Assembly (NCBI RefSeq): GCF_001482195.1
Contig: NZ_KQ759763.1
Location: 506,459 to 570,458, forward strand
Length of the DNA: 64,000 nt
Direction: 5' to 3'
Source of the DNA: Luteimonas abyssi
GTDB lineage: Bacteria; Pseudomonadota; Gammaproteobacteria; Xanthomonadales; Xanthomonadaceae
Part shown: positions 38,874 to 48,520 of the stretch, one piece after another
How the letters are laid out: each line of letters begins with the position of its first letter
Numbering within the stretch: position 1 is the first letter of the stretch
Notes under the pieces: generated by a model
Database searches by the model: none
What the model saw: only the letters and a program-made list of their open reading frames with translations
What the model was told of the DNA's origin: nothing
Program-made: the position numbers and the translations under genes

Positions 38874-39374
38874 TCAGGAGGGGAACACATCCTCCAGCCG
38901 GGTCAGCAGCCGGTCCAGCACCGCGCGTTCGTCGTCCTGGAGGTGGGCCAGCAACCGGCGTTCGTAATCCAGCGCCAGCGGCACGATGTCGCGGTAGACC
39001 TGCAGGCCGGCTTCGCTCAGACGCAGGACCGAGCGGCGGCGGTCGTCGTCGTGGAGCTCGCGCTCCAGCCGCCCCGCCTCCAGCAGTTTCGACACCGCGC
39101 GGCTGACCGCCACCTTGTCCATCGCGGTGCGCTGGGCGACCGCATTGGCCGACAGCCCCGGAAAACGCCCCAGCACCGCGATCACCCGCCATTCGGTGAT
39201 CGCCAGGCCGTAGCGCTCGGAGTAGATCTGCGCGATCGCCGAGCTGATGCGGTTGGACAGCACGCTCAGGCGATAGGGCAGGAACTGCTCCAGCAGCAGG
39301 CCGCCGGCATGGCGGTCGGGCGCCGTTTCGCCTTCGGCTGCGGGTGCTGTTGAGGCGTGCTGACGTTCGGCCAT
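38874..39374 (-). CDS. MarR family transcriptional regulator, likely controlling hpd
   Basis: A 166-residue winged-helix regulator. The wHTH region spans about 50-125: ITEWRVIAVLGRFPGLSANAVAQRTAMDKVAVSRAVSKLLEAGRLERE, followed by the wing with DDDRRRSVLRLSEAG, which carries the DxRxxx motif of the family. ATG 39374 was preferred to ATG 39404, which has no ribosome binding site and would lie inside the palindromic operator region. It is divergent from hpd (103 bp apart), the usual layout for MarR-type repressors of tyrosine/homogentisate genes. Ligand could be homogentisate or a related phenolic acid (inference). Confidence 0.9.
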   Translation of the reverse strand: MAERQHASTAPAAEGETAPDRHAGGLLLEQFLPYRLSVLSNRISSAIAQIYSERYGLAITEWRVIAVLGRFPGLSANAVAQRTAMDKVAVSRAVSKLLEAGRLERELHDDDRRRSVLRLSEAGLQVYRDIVPLALDYERRLLAHLQDDERAVLDRLLTRLEDVFPS

Positions 39375-39388
39375 TGTGGCAGTGCACC

Positions 39389-39417
39389 TTGCAAATGGTT
39401 TCATTTGAAACTACAAA
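39389..39417 (+). promoter_or_regulatory. hpd promoter with a palindromic operator in the spacer
   Basis: TTGCAA (39389-39394) and TACAAA (39412-39417) are separated by exactly 17 bp. The spacer holds the palindrome GTTTCA-TT-TGAAAC (39398-39411), so a bound dimer would block RNA polymerase. It lies between the divergent MarR gene and hpd; transcription would start near 39424, 53 nt before the hpd ATG. Confidence 0.7.
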
Positions 39418-39476
39418 GGAGGTCATCATCCGGCCAGCCGCCTCGCGGCCGGCCGCCGTTCTTCCAGGAGGCGATC

Positions 39477-40583
39477 ATGACCGCGCAACCGCAGACCTCG
39501 ACCCAGGGCCCCAATCTTGGCATGGAGGTCACCACCTTCGAGAACCCGATGGGCATCGACGGCTTCGAATTCGTCGAATTCGCCGCACCCGATCCCGAAC
39601 TGCTGCATGCGCTGTTCAAGCGCATGGGGTTCACCGCGGTCCTCAGGCACCGCACGCGCGACATCACCGTCTACCGCCAGGGTGGGGTGAACTTTCTGGT
39701 CAATGCCGATCCCGATTCGTTCGCGGCCGAGTTCGCCAAGGCGCACGGCCCGAGCGCCTGCGGCTTCGCGATCCGCTTCAAGCGCCCGGCCGACGAGGTC
39801 AAGGCCACCGCGCTCGACAACGGCGGCGAGACCTTCGACGACGAGGGTTCCAAGGCGGTGCCGGCCCCGGTGATCAAGGGCATCGGCGACTGCATGCTGT
39901 ATCTGGTCGACCGCTACGGCGACGCCGGCTCGATCTACGACGCCGACTTCGTGGCGATCGAAGGCGCGGACCAGAATCCGGCCGGGTTCGGCCTGACCTT
40001 CATCGACCACCTGACCCACAATCTGTACCTGGGCAACATGCAGAAGTGGTCGGACTACTACGAGCGGCTGTTCAACTTCCGCGAGATCCGTTACTTCGAC
40101 ATCAAGGGTGCCAAGACCGGCCTGAAGTCGAAGGCGATGACCGCGCCCGACGGCATCGTGCGCATTCCGCTCAACGAATCGAGCGATCCGAAGTCGCAGA
40201 TCAACGAGTACCTCGACGCCTACAAGGGCGAGGGCATCCAGCACATCGCCTGCTTCACCGACGACATCTACGACACCGTCGAGAAGATGCGCGCGCAGGG
40301 TGTGGAGTTCCTCGACACGCCCGAGACCTATTTCGACGTGATCGATCAGCGCATTCCGGACCATGGCGAGGATGTCGCGCGGCTGGCGAAGAACAAGATC
40401 CTGATCGATGCCGATCAGGAGACCAAGAGCCGCAAGCTGCTGCAGATCTTCACCCAGAACACCATCGGGCCGATCTTCTTCGAGATCATCCAGCGCAAGG
40501 GCAACGAAGGCTTCGGCGAAGGCAACTTCCAGGCGCTGTTCGAGAGCATCGAACGCGACCAGATGAAGCGCGGCGTGCTCTGA
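39477..40583 (+). CDS. hpd: 4-hydroxyphenylpyruvate dioxygenase
   Basis: A 368-residue non-heme iron(II) dioxygenase that converts 4-hydroxyphenylpyruvate to homogentisate in tyrosine catabolism. Two vicinal-oxygen-chelate domains are present, with the iron ligands at H178 (DHLTHN), H256 (IQHIAC) and E336 (FFEII), spaced as in Pseudomonas HPPD. A strong AGGAGG lies 6 nt before ATG 39477. Homogentisate may also feed pyomelanin if hmgA is limiting. It heads a three-gene run: hpd, an unknown gene starting 1 nt later, and hmgA. Confidence 0.97.
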   Translation: MTAQPQTSTQGPNLGMEVTTFENPMGIDGFEFVEFAAPDPELLHALFKRMGFTAVLRHRTRDITVYRQGGVNFLVNADPDSFAAEFAKAHGPSACGFAIRFKRPADEVKATALDNGGETFDDEGSKAVPAPVIKGIGDCMLYLVDRYGDAGSIYDADFVAIEGADQNPAGFGLTFIDHLTHNLYLGNMQKWSDYYERLFNFREIRYFDIKGAKTGLKSKAMTAPDGIVRIPLNESSDPKSQINEYLDAYKGEGIQHIACFTDDIYDTVEKMRAQGVEFLDTPETYFDVIDQRIPDHGEDVARLAKNKILIDADQETKSRKLLQIFTQNTIGPIFFEIIQRKGNEGFGEGNFQALFESIERDQMKRGVL

Positions 40584-40584
40584 C

Positions 40585-41265
40585 GTGACATCGCCTTCCG
40601 ACGCGCCCGGCGTGCCCGCGCCGTTGCCGATCGCGCCGGAGCAGGGCGAGCGGATGGGCCTGGTCGAGGCCGTGGCGCGCTACGCGCTGGGCGAGCGGAT
40701 GATCTCGCTCGACCCGGCCCGCGCGGCTCTCGATCCCGGGGGCGCGGTGCGCGTCGTCGAGGGCGACCTGACGATCGACGGCAACCTGTGCCTGGACTGG
40801 GACTACTGGCAAACGTTGGGCCTGGTCGTCACCGGCGATCTGCAGGTGAACGGCGCCATCGTCAATGCGGAGATGGAAAGCGGTCCGTTCCTGTTCGTCG
40901 GCGGCCGCACCCGGGCGGGTGCGATCATCGCCGGCGGTGCGGAGTTCCTGTTCGAAGGCGACGTCCAGGCGGACGACATCGTGCTGGGTCATTACAACGA
41001 CGGCGTGCTGACATTCGGCGCCGCGCTCCGGGCGCCGGCGGTGGTCACGATGGATCACCACCTCGAGATCCGCGGCCGACTCGAAGGGCGCAGGTTCGAC
41101 ACGCTCTTCGGTGGCGACCCATGGTCGGCGGTGTTCGACATGGCGCCCGACATGCTGGAGGCGTTCGACGACAATGCATTCCGCAGCCTGGACCGGGTGC
41201 TGATCCCCCAGGTGATGGCGGGCCGGCCCGTCGTGCGCGACGATCTCCGGCAACCCGTCGGCTGA
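40585..41265 (+). CDS. Unknown protein with beta-helix-like repeats, between hpd and hmgA
   Basis: A 226-residue protein starting with GTG one base after the hpd stop, so translation is probably coupled. Residues about 55-160 contain successive short strands of the form [53 protein letters not shown], as in right-handed beta-helix or polymer-forming (bactofilin-like) folds. There is no signal peptide or membrane segment. I do not recognise the family. Its place between two consecutive tyrosine-catabolic genes suggests coexpression with them but not necessarily a catalytic role. Confidence 0.7.
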   Translation: MTSPSDAPGVPAPLPIAPEQGERMGLVEAVARYALGERMISLDPARAALDPGGAVRVVEGDLTIDGNLCLDWDYWQTLGLVVTGDLQVNGAIVNAEMESGPFLFVGGRTRAGAIIAGGAEFLFEGDVQADDIVLGHYNDGVLTFGAALRAPAVVTMDHHLEIRGRLEGRRFDTLFGGDPWSAVFDMAPDMLEAFDDNAFRSLDRVLIPQVMAGRPVVRDDLRQPVG

Positions 41266-41297
41266 GTGCCGGCGATCCTTTCAATCCGGTTCCGAAC

Positions 41298-42596
41298 ATG
41301 GGTGCGGACATGAATTACATGAGCGGCTTCGGCAACGAGTTTGCGACCGAGGCAGTGCCCGGCACGCTGCCGGTCGGGCAGAACGCGCCGCAGCGGGTGG
41401 CGCACGGCCTGTATGCCGAGCAGCTGTCGGGCACCGCGTTCACCGCGCCGCGCGCCGAGAACCGGCGGAGTTGGCTGTATCGCATCCGGCCGGCGGCGAT
41501 GCACGGGACGTTCGAGCCCTTCGAGCAACCTCGCCTGCACGACGACTTCGCCGTCGGTCCGGTGTCGCCGGACCAGCTGCGCTGGAGCCCGGCGCCGCTG
41601 CCCGACATGCCGGTGGACTTCGTCGAGGGCCTCTACACGATGGCCGGCAACGGCTCGGCGGAGGCGCAGACCGGCATCGGTATCCGGGTGTACGCGGCCA
41701 ATGCCTCCATGCGGGGGCGTTACTTCTACAGCGCCGACGGCGAACAGCTGATCGTGCCGCAGCAAGGGCGCCTGCGCATCGCCACCGAGTTCGGCGTGCT
41801 GGACGTCGAGCCGCAGGAGATCGCGGTGATCCCGCGCGGCGTGCGCTTCAGCGTCGAACTGCCGGATGGCGCCTCGCGCGGTTACGTCTGCGAGAACTTC
41901 GGCGCCGCGATGCGCTTGCCGGATCTCGGGCCGATCGGGTCGAACGGTCTGGCGAACCCGCGTGATTTCCTCAGCCCGGTGGCGGCTTACGAGGACCTCG
42001 AAGGCGAGTTCGAATTGATCGCCAAGTTCCAGGGACACCTGTGGCGCGCGGGCATCGGCCACTCGCCACTGGATGTGGTGGCGTGGCACGGCAACTACGC
42101 GCCTTACAAGTATGACCTGCGGCGGTTCAACGCGATCGGCTCGATCAGTTTCGACCATCCGGATCCCAGCATCTTCCTGGTGCTGACCTCGCCCAGCGAC
42201 ACGCCCGGCGTGGGCAACATGGACTTCGTGATCTTCCCGCCGCGCTGGCTGGTGGCACAGCACACGTTCCGGCCGCCTTGGTTCCACCGTAACGTCGCCA
42301 GCGAGTTCATGGGGCTGGTGCATGGCGCCTACGATGCCAAGGCGGACGGCTTCGCGCCGGGTGGTTGTTCGCTGCACAACTGCATGACCGGCCACGGGCC
42401 GGATGCGGCCACGTTCGAGAAAGCGTCGAACGCCGACCTCTCGAAGCCGGATGTGATCGCGGACACCATGGCCTTCATGTTCGAGTCGCGCGCGGTGCTG
42501 CGCCCGAGCCGGCAGGCGATCGAGGCCGGTCATCGCCAGCGCGACTACCAGGCCTGCTGGGCCGGCCTGCAGCGGCACTTCTCCCCGCCGGCCTAG
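41298..42596 (+). CDS. hmgA: Homogentisate 1,2-dioxygenase
   Basis: A 432-residue iron enzyme that opens the ring of homogentisate to maleylacetoacetate. The N-terminal [11 protein letters not shown] and [14 protein letters not shown] are strongly conserved. The iron site is visible as H and E six residues apart in [12 protein letters not shown], plus the His in [16 protein letters not shown] 41298 is used; ATG 41310 is also possible. It completes the first two committed steps with hpd upstream; maleylacetoacetate isomerase and fumarylacetoacetase are not in the window. Confidence 0.97.
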   Translation: MGADMNYMSGFGNEFATEAVPGTLPVGQNAPQRVAHGLYAEQLSGTAFTAPRAENRRSWLYRIRPAAMHGTFEPFEQPRLHDDFAVGPVSPDQLRWSPAPLPDMPVDFVEGLYTMAGNGSAEAQTGIGIRVYAANASMRGRYFYSADGEQLIVPQQGRLRIATEFGVLDVEPQEIAVIPRGVRFSVELPDGASRGYVCENFGAAMRLPDLGPIGSNGLANPRDFLSPVAAYEDLEGEFELIAKFQGHLWRAGIGHSPLDVVAWHGNYAPYKYDLRRFNAIGSISFDHPDPSIFLVLTSPSDTPGVGNMDFVIFPPRWLVAQHTFRPPWFHRNVASEFMGLVHGAYDAKADGFAPGGCSLHNCMTGHGPDAATFEKASNADLSKPDVIADTMAFMFESRAVLRPSRQAIEAGHRQRDYQACWAGLQRHFSPPA

Positions 42597-42625
42597 CGTG
42601 AGGGTCCGACACGCGTTCGCGGCCG

Positions 42626-42662
42626 GTTAACGGGGGCGGCGCGAGGCTGGGCGTCCGTTAAC
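42626..42662. promoter_or_regulatory. 8-bp inverted repeat upstream of lipoprotein gene
   Basis: GTTAACGG (42626-42633) and CCGTTAAC (42655-42662) are perfect inverted arms with a 21-bp spacer, in the 80-bp gap between hmgA and the lipoprotein gene. It could be an operator or a weak hairpin. No regulator can be named. Confidence 0.35.
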
Positions 42663-42676
42663 ACGAAGGATGTCCC

Positions 42677-43345
42677 ATGGCGCAGAAAACCCTGCCGCTG
42701 GCCGTTGCGCTGATCGCCGCGCTCGCCCTGGCCGGCTGCGATCGCGGCGGCGATGCCGACACACACGCCGGTCTGCCGACGGCACCGGCCGGCGACGCAA
42801 TGGATGACCCGTCCGCGCCGCCGCCGATGGCCGATCCCGCAGCCGGAGCGCCCGCGGAAGGTACCGGTCAGCCGTCGCCGGGCGGACAGCCCGCACCCGG
42901 CACGATCACCTGGGAAGGCTTCGGCCCGGCCGAGTTCGGTGCCGACCAGGAAGCGGTCCGCATGGCCTGGGGACGTGATCTCGGCGACGCGCGCCCCTCC
43001 GAGCCGGGCGGCTGCTACTACCTGATGCCGCAGCCGGCCGGCACCGACGGCGTGGGTTTCATGATCGAGCAGGATCGGTTCGTGCGTATCGACGTGCGGG
43101 ACCCGCAGGTCGAGGCGCCAGGCGGCGGTCGCGTCGGCATGCCGACCGCCGAGATCGAGCGGCTCTATCCTGGGATGATCGAGACGTCGCCACACAAGTA
43201 CGAAGAAGGCGCGCACACGCTGCGCATTCCGGCGCCGGAAGGACGGCCGGGCGCGCTCGTGTTCGAGACCGCGCCGGATGGCGACGTGCAGCAGTGGCGC
43301 GTCGGCTTGCCGCCGCAGGTGGATTACGTGGAGCGCTGCGGCTAG
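42677..43345 (+). CDS. Predicted lipoprotein, function unknown
   Basis: A 222-residue lipoprotein. Lipobox LAGC puts the acylated cysteine at residue 21, followed by a long Ala/Pro/Gly linker (to about 75) and a compact domain (about 75-220) beginning TITWEGFGPAEFGADQEAVRMAWG. That pattern recalls small secreted beta-domain proteins of xanthomonads that carry a similar GxxxGADxxxVRxAWG stretch. The domain has two cysteines (GGCYYL and ERCG) that may pair. GAAGGA lies 7 nt upstream of the ATG. No function is known. Confidence 0.72.
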   Translation: MAQKTLPLAVALIAALALAGCDRGGDADTHAGLPTAPAGDAMDDPSAPPPMADPAAGAPAEGTGQPSPGGQPAPGTITWEGFGPAEFGADQEAVRMAWGRDLGDARPSEPGGCYYLMPQPAGTDGVGFMIEQDRFVRIDVRDPQVEAPGGGRVGMPTAEIERLYPGMIETSPHKYEEGAHTLRIPAPEGRPGALVFETAPDGDVQQWRVGLPPQVDYVERCG

Positions 43346-43520
43346 CGGTCGACGGCGCGGCGCGAGGCCGCACGACAGGCGTCGCGTCGTCGTTCACGCC
43401 GTCGCGTCCGAGTGCTCCGGACGCGGCGGCGAGCCGGCCTGCGGGGGGCGCCCGCACGTCGTTGCACGTCGTGACACAATGCGCGCCGTCGTCCTGATGG
43501 CTCCCTGAGCGGAGAGCGGT

Positions 43521-44852
43521 TTGACCCGAGGTATCCGTCATCCTGCGCGGCTGGTGCCGGTCGGCTTCGCGGTGCTCATCGCGCTGGGTACCGTGCTGTT
43601 GATGCTGCCCGCGGCCCGTGTCGGCGATGCCGGCGCGCCCCTGATGACCGCACTGTTCACCGCGACGTCCGCGGTATGTGTGACCGGTCTGATCGTGGTC
43701 GATACACCGAGCTACTGGTCGGTGTTCGGCCAATGGGTGATTCTGGGGCTGTTCCAGGTCGGCGGCTTCGGGATCATGACCGGTGCGACCGTGTTGGGTC
43801 TGTTCGTTGCCGGCCGGCTCGGTCTGGAGTCCCGTCTGGCCGCACAGTCCGAGACCCGCGGCGTGCAGCTCGGCGACCTGCGCGATGTGCTGCGTGTGGT
43901 GGTGCTGGTGACGCTGGTGGTGGAGGCCGTCGCGACCGCACTCTTGTCGCTGCGTTTCCGGTTCGCCTATGGCATGGACTGGGGGGCGGCGCTGTGGGAC
44001 GGCTTCTTCCATGCGGTGTCTGCCTTCAACAACGCCGGCTTCTCCACCCGCTCCGACAGTCTGACCGGTTGGGCGGGCGATGCATTCGTCATTCTTCCGA
44101 TCACACTGGCCGTGGTCCTGGGCGGATTCGGTTTCCCCGTTCTCAACGAATTGCGCAAGCGCCCGCTGGACTGGCGGCGCTGGTCGGTGCATACCCGCCT
44201 GACCTTGTACGGCAGTGCGCTGCTGATTGTCGGTGGCGCATTGCTGATCGGCGTGTACGAGTGGCGCAATCCTGCCACGTTCGGCGCGTTGGGCGGTGCG
44301 GAGCGCGCGCTGGGTGCGATGTTCCACTCGGTGGCCGCGCGTACCGCGGGATTCAACACCATCGACGTCAGTGAGATGCGCGTGGAGACCCAGGCCGTGA
44401 ACTGGGCCTTGATGTTCATCGGCGGTGGCAGCGGCGGCACCGCCGGGGGCATCAAGATCACCACCTTCATGCTACTGGGCTACGCGATCTGGGCGGAAGT
44501 GCGTGGCAGTGAGGACACGGTGGTGTTCCGGCGGCGCATTCCCCATCAGGCGCTCCGTCTCGCACTCGCGGTCGTGTTGATGGCGCTGACGGTGGTCGCC
44601 TTCGGCGTACTGGCGCTGCTGACGGTCGCCGACATCGCGCTTGCCGATGCGATCTTCGAGGTGATCTCGGCCTCGGCCACCGTCGGCCTCTCGACCGGCA
44701 TCACCGGCGAACTGCCGCCTGCCGGTCAGGCGGTCATCGTGGCGTTGATGTTCATCGGCCGGGTCGGATCGGTGACACTGGTCACCGCCCTGGCGCTGCG
44801 CCGCGCCCCGCGTGCCTACCGCTATCCACAGGAGCGCCCCATCGTTGGCTAA
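43521..44852 (+). CDS. ktrB: KtrB/TrkH family potassium uptake channel subunit
   Basis: A 443-residue K+ channel-like transporter. The four M1-P-M2 repeats are visible through their pore loops: SAVCVTGL (50-57), FNNAGFS (about 170), RTAGFNT (about 272) and SATVGLSTG (about 385). Each carries the glycine of the selectivity filter. Length fits KtrB rather than TrkH (about 480). The start is TTG 43521 with GGAGAG at 5-nt spacing. It overlaps by 8 nt a TrkA-N/KtrA gene that gates it, and lies directly upstream of two Mrp antiporter operons. Confidence 0.93.
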   Translation: MTRGIRHPARLVPVGFAVLIALGTVLLMLPAARVGDAGAPLMTALFTATSAVCVTGLIVVDTPSYWSVFGQWVILGLFQVGGFGIMTGATVLGLFVAGRLGLESRLAAQSETRGVQLGDLRDVLRVVVLVTLVVEAVATALLSLRFRFAYGMDWGAALWDGFFHAVSAFNNAGFSTRSDSLTGWAGDAFVILPITLAVVLGGFGFPVLNELRKRPLDWRRWSVHTRLTLYGSALLIVGGALLIGVYEWRNPATFGALGGAERALGAMFHSVAARTAGFNTIDVSEMRVETQAVNWALMFIGGGSGGTAGGIKITTFMLLGYAIWAEVRGSEDTVVFRRRIPHQALRLALAVVLMALTVVAFGVLALLTVADIALADAIFEVISASATVGLSTGITGELPPAGQAVIVALMFIGRVGSVTLVTALALRRAPRAYRYPQERPIVG

Positions 44853-45522
44853 TCGAAACCGGACGATCCACCGTGGCGACAGCGTCGCCGTCATCGGCCT
44901 GGGCCGCTACGGCAGCGCGGTGGCGACCTCGCTGCTTCGGCTCGGTCACGAAGTGCTGGGGATCGATGAAGACGCCGAGACCGTGCAGCGCTGGGCCGAC
45001 CGGCTGACCCACGTGGTCCAGGCCGACAGCACGAGCACCCAGGCGCTGAAGCAGCTCGGGGTGCACGAATTCGAGCGCGCCGTCGTGGGCATCGGGTCGG
45101 ACATCGAAGCCAGTGTGCTGACCGTGCTCGCGCTGGAGGAGATCGGGGTGCCGGATATCTGGGCCAAGGCCAACAGCAGCAAGCACGGCCGCATCCTCGA
45201 GCGCACCGGCGCGCATCACGTGGTGTATCCGGAAGCGGCGATGGGCGAGCGCACGGCCCACCTGGTGACAGGCAAGATGATCGACTTCATCGAGTTCGAC
45301 GACGGCTTCGCGATCGCCAAGACCCGCGCGCCGCGCGAAGCCGCCGGAAAGACCCTGAGCGAGTCGGCGCTGCGCACCCGATACGGGGTCACGATCGTCG
45401 GCTACAAGCGTGGGCGTGCGGACTTCGCCTACGCCCGCGAGGACACCATCGTCGAGGCCGGGGACATCCTGATCGTCTCGGGCGCCACGGACCGGGTGGA
45501 GACGTTCGCGGCGCTGACGTAG
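44845..45522 (+). CDS. ktrA: KtrA/TrkA family regulatory subunit (RCK domain)
   Basis: A 225-residue cytoplasmic NAD(H)/ATP-binding gate of the Ktr channel. The Rossmann motif GLGRYGSAVATSL (about 16-28) heads the RCK_N domain, and an RCK_C domain covers about 140-225. TTG 44845 has GGAG about 10 nt upstream and yields MANRNRT; an in-frame GTG at 44812 would add 11 residues inside the ktrB reading frame. Both genes of the pair thus start with a rare TTG. It overlaps the ktrB end by 8 nt, so the subunits are co-translated. Confidence 0.92.
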   Translation: MANRNRTIHRGDSVAVIGLGRYGSAVATSLLRLGHEVLGIDEDAETVQRWADRLTHVVQADSTSTQALKQLGVHEFERAVVGIGSDIEASVLTVLALEEIGVPDIWAKANSSKHGRILERTGAHHVVYPEAAMGERTAHLVTGKMIDFIEFDDGFAIAKTRAPREAAGKTLSESALRTRYGVTIVGYKRGRADFAYAREDTIVEAGDILIVSGATDRVETFAALT

Positions 45523-45690
45523 CGGCAGACCCAGGCCACGCCCACGGCGACCGGGCCGGTTCCGGATGCACGGGGCCGGGATCCCGTGACTTGCCGCGCG
45601 CGGGGGCGGCCTTCGCACGCCCACATCCGGCATCCATGTCCTGCATGTGCGACCTGCGCTGCGGGACCTGACCGATTCCGGTCGTGACCT

Positions 45691-45720
45691 TTGCCCGTCA
45701 AATCGCACGTTTGCTAACAT
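45691..45720 (+). promoter_or_regulatory. Promoter of the plus-strand mrp operon
   Basis: TTGCCC (45691-45696) and TAACAT (45715-45720) are separated by 18 bp. The start site would be near 45727, leaving a 5' leader of about 56 nt to the mrpA ATG at 45783. It lies in the 260-bp gap after ktrA. Confidence 0.5.
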
Positions 45721-45782
45721 CGAGGTCTTGGTCGGCCCTGTCCAGGCGCCATTCCCGCCACTATCGCCCGTTCTGGAGAGCA

Positions 45783-48092
45783 ATGGCCGAAGCGAAGATC
45801 AACGGCGCTCCATCGCCGCACCCGGGCAATGCCTCAAGACTCGGGTGGCTCGCCCTGCTGCCGCTGGCACTGTTCGGTCTGGCCCTGCACCAACTGTTGA
45901 GCGATGCACCTCCCCGGGTGCTCGATCTGGCCTGGTTTCCTTCGGCGGGCGTCGATCTGCGTTTTCTCCTCGACGGCCTCGCATTGCAGTTCGTGCTGTT
46001 GATCACCGGCGTCGGCGCCATGGTGATGGTCTACGCCGGTGGCTACATGGCCGGCATGGCCCAGCGTGAACGGCTGTTCGTGCTGCTGTTCCTGTTCATG
46101 CTGGCGATGCTCGGCTGTGTGACCAGCGACAACCTGGTGGTCACCTTCCTGTTCTGGGAAATGACCAGCCTGACCTCGTTCCTGCTGGTGGGCTTCAAGC
46201 ACGAGTACACCGACGCGCGCAAATCCGCGCAACAGGCATTGATGGTGACCTTCGGCGGCGGCCTGGTGCTGCTGGCCGGGGTGATCATGCTGGGCAACAT
46301 CGCCGGGACGCTGACCATTTCGGAACTCATCGCCACCGCGCCGGCATGGCGCGACGATCCACGCCTGGGTGCGGCGATCGGGCTGTTGTGTGTCGGTGCG
46401 TTCACCAAGTCCGCCCAGTTGCCGTTCCACTTCTGGCTGCCCAACGCCATGGCCGCGCCGACCCCGGTAAGCGCCTATCTGCATTCGGCGACCATGGTGA
46501 AGCTCGGTGTGTACCTGCTGGCGCGCCTGGATCCCGCGTTCGACGATCTCGCGCTGTGGCAGCAGATCCTGGTGCCGGTGGGTGCTGCGACCGCCGCCTG
46601 GGCGATGCTGCTGACCTTGCGCGAACGCGATCTCAAGCGCATCCTGGCCTGGTCGACCGTCTCCGCACTGGGCACTCTGGTGATGCTGGTGGGCCTGCCC
46701 GGCGAAGCTGCGGCGACGGCGATGGGGACCTTCCTGCTGGCCCATGCGCTCTACAAGGCGCCGCTGTTCTTCGTGGCCGGCAACGTCGACCACTGCACGG
46801 GCTCGCGCAACATCGACCACGTCACCGGCCTGGCGCCGCGGATGCCGTGGACGGCTGCCGCCGCCGCGCTGGCGGCCATCTCGATGGCGGGCATGCCGTT
46901 CTCCATGGGATTCGTGGCCAAGGACCTGATCGATATCGCCAAGGAGCAGGGTGGGGCGCTGGCCTGGATCAGTTACTCCAGTGTGTTCGTCAACGCCATC
47001 ACCGTTGCGGTGGCGGCCGTGGCCACGATCCGGGTGTTTTTCCGCCGTCGCGGCGAGGAGGGCGTTCCCGGCGAAATCCACGAGGCCCACTGGACGATGC
47101 TGCTGCCCCCGCTGTTGATCGGCAGCCTCGGCATCACGCTGGGCCTGCTCCCTTGGCTGCTGGATCCGTTGATCGGCGGCACCGTGTCCTCGACCGGCCC
47201 GGGCGGCGTGTTCGAGGGGATCGAGCCGGCGGTCACCCATTTCCACGCCTGGACCGCGATCGCGATCGCGGCGGCACTGGGCGCGGTGGTGTTCGTGTTC
47301 TGGGATCGTCTGCACCGGCTGATCGAGCAGGTGCTGCTGCGCGCCGATCCGCTCTCGTCCATTGCCTGGTATCGACGGATGATGGCCGCCATTCCGGCAC
47401 TGGCCACGGCGCTGACCCCGCGGCTGCAGAACGGCCGGCTCACCACGGCGGTGCTGTTGATCCTGGTGTCGTTGCTGGTGTTGACGATCGGCGCGCTGTG
47501 GCTGGGCGGCGCCGTGGTGGTGCCGGACATGGGGACACCATCGTTGACCGTGGCCGGTGCAAGTCTGGCCATGATCGCCGCCGCGGTCGGCGTGTGTCTC
47601 GTGCGCGACCCCTTCCTGATGCTGCTGGTCTCGGGTTTCATCGGACTGAGCTCGGCGCTGCTGTTCCTCTTCCTGGCTGCGCCGGACCTGGCGTTCACCC
47701 AGTTCGCTGTGGAGGTGGCCTTCGTGGTGGTGATCGCGGCGGTGCTGCTGCGGATGCGACGCCTGGGCGCCGGGGTCGGCGGCGATGCGCCGGTGCTGCC
47801 GAGGCTGCTGATCGCGGTGGCGGCCTCGGTGACCATGATGCTGGTGTTGCTGGGGGCGTTGGACGGCCCGTTCGACACCGCGCTGCCGGACTACTTCGCC
47901 CAGGCGAGCTATCCCGAAGCGCACGGCCGCAACGTGGTCAACGTGATCCTCGTGGACTTCCGCGCGGTCGACACCCTCGGTGAGATTTCGGTGGTGGCCA
48001 TCGCCCTGCTGGGACTGCTGCCACTGCTGGCGCTGTTGCGGCGACGCCAGGCGGGCCGCACGGTCACCGGGCGGCCGGGAGCGCACCCATGA
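45783..48092 (+). CDS. mrpA: Na+/H+ antiporter subunit MrpA (seven-gene operon)
   Basis: A 769-residue membrane protein with about 20 transmembrane segments, homologous to complex I subunit NuoL. The essential TM5 glutamate is E126 in [16 protein letters not shown], and the [17 protein letters not shown] motif follows. The C-terminal part (about 600-760) corresponds to the MrpA-specific extension. The start MAEAKING at 45783 follows GGAGAG. The gene overlaps mrpB by 4 nt (ATGA). Mrp complexes exchange Na+ (or K+) for H+ using all seven subunits. A separate mrpB downstream shows that this is a group 1 type operon. Confidence 0.94.
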   Translation: MAEAKINGAPSPHPGNASRLGWLALLPLALFGLALHQLLSDAPPRVLDLAWFPSAGVDLRFLLDGLALQFVLLITGVGAMVMVYAGGYMAGMAQRERLFVLLFLFMLAMLGCVTSDNLVVTFLFWEMTSLTSFLLVGFKHEYTDARKSAQQALMVTFGGGLVLLAGVIMLGNIAGTLTISELIATAPAWRDDPRLGAAIGLLCVGAFTKSAQLPFHFWLPNAMAAPTPVSAYLHSATMVKLGVYLLARLDPAFDDLALWQQILVPVGAATAAWAMLLTLRERDLKRILAWSTVSALGTLVMLVGLPGEAAATAMGTFLLAHALYKAPLFFVAGNVDHCTGSRNIDHVTGLAPRMPWTAAAAALAAISMAGMPFSMGFVAKDLIDIAKEQGGALAWISYSSVFVNAITVAVAAVATIRVFFRRRGEEGVPGEIHEAHWTMLLPPLLIGSLGITLGLLPWLLDPLIGGTVSSTGPGGVFEGIEPAVTHFHAWTAIAIAAALGAVVFVFWDRLHRLIEQVLLRADPLSSIAWYRRMMAAIPALATALTPRLQNGRLTTAVLLILVSLLVLTIGALWLGGAVVVPDMGTPSLTVAGASLAMIAAAVGVCLVRDPFLMLLVSGFIGLSSALLFLFLAAPDLAFTQFAVEVAFVVVIAAVLLRMRRLGAGVGGDAPVLPRLLIAVAASVTMMLVLLGALDGPFDTALPDYFAQASYPEAHGRNVVNVILVDFRAVDTLGEISVVAIALLGLLPLLALLRRRQAGRTVTGRPGAHP

Positions 48093-48520
48093 CGCCGCGC
48101 GCGTTGATCCTGACCGTCGCCGCGCGGGCGATCTATCCGCTGATGCTGCTGGTGTCGGCCTGGATTCTGCTGCGCGGGCACAACGAGCCTGGCGGTGGCT
48201 TCATCGGCGGCATGGTGGCGGTTTCGGCGACGGCGATGCTGGCGGTCGCCCACGGTGCGGATGTCGCGATGGGCCGGATGCCCGGCGGCGCGATGCGCCT
48301 GGCCACGGCCGGTGTCCTGTTGTCGCTGATCAGCGGGTTGCCTGCGTTGTTTCTCGGATTGCCTTACATGACCCATCTCTGGGGCACGCTGCCGCTGGGT
48401 TTCACCGACGTCGATGTGTCGACCGTCCTGCTGTTCGACATCGGGGTGTTCGCGGCGGTGTGGGGCGCTCTGGGCGGTGTCTGTGCATCCGCCATCGCGA
48501 TCGACGAGGCCGTGCGATGA
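48089..48520 (+). CDS. mrpB: Mrp antiporter subunit MrpB
   Basis: A 143-residue protein of the MnhB family with about four transmembrane segments. The motif [16 protein letters not shown] (about 27-42) is highly conserved in MrpB. It starts inside the end of mrpA and ends inside the start of mrpC (ATGA overlaps at both ends), a tightly coupled operon. Confidence 0.93.
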   Translation: MTPRALILTVAARAIYPLMLLVSAWILLRGHNEPGGGFIGGMVAVSATAMLAVAHGADVAMGRMPGGAMRLATAGVLLSLISGLPALFLGLPYMTHLWGTLPLGFTDVDVSTVLLFDIGVFAAVWGALGGVCASAIAIDEAVR

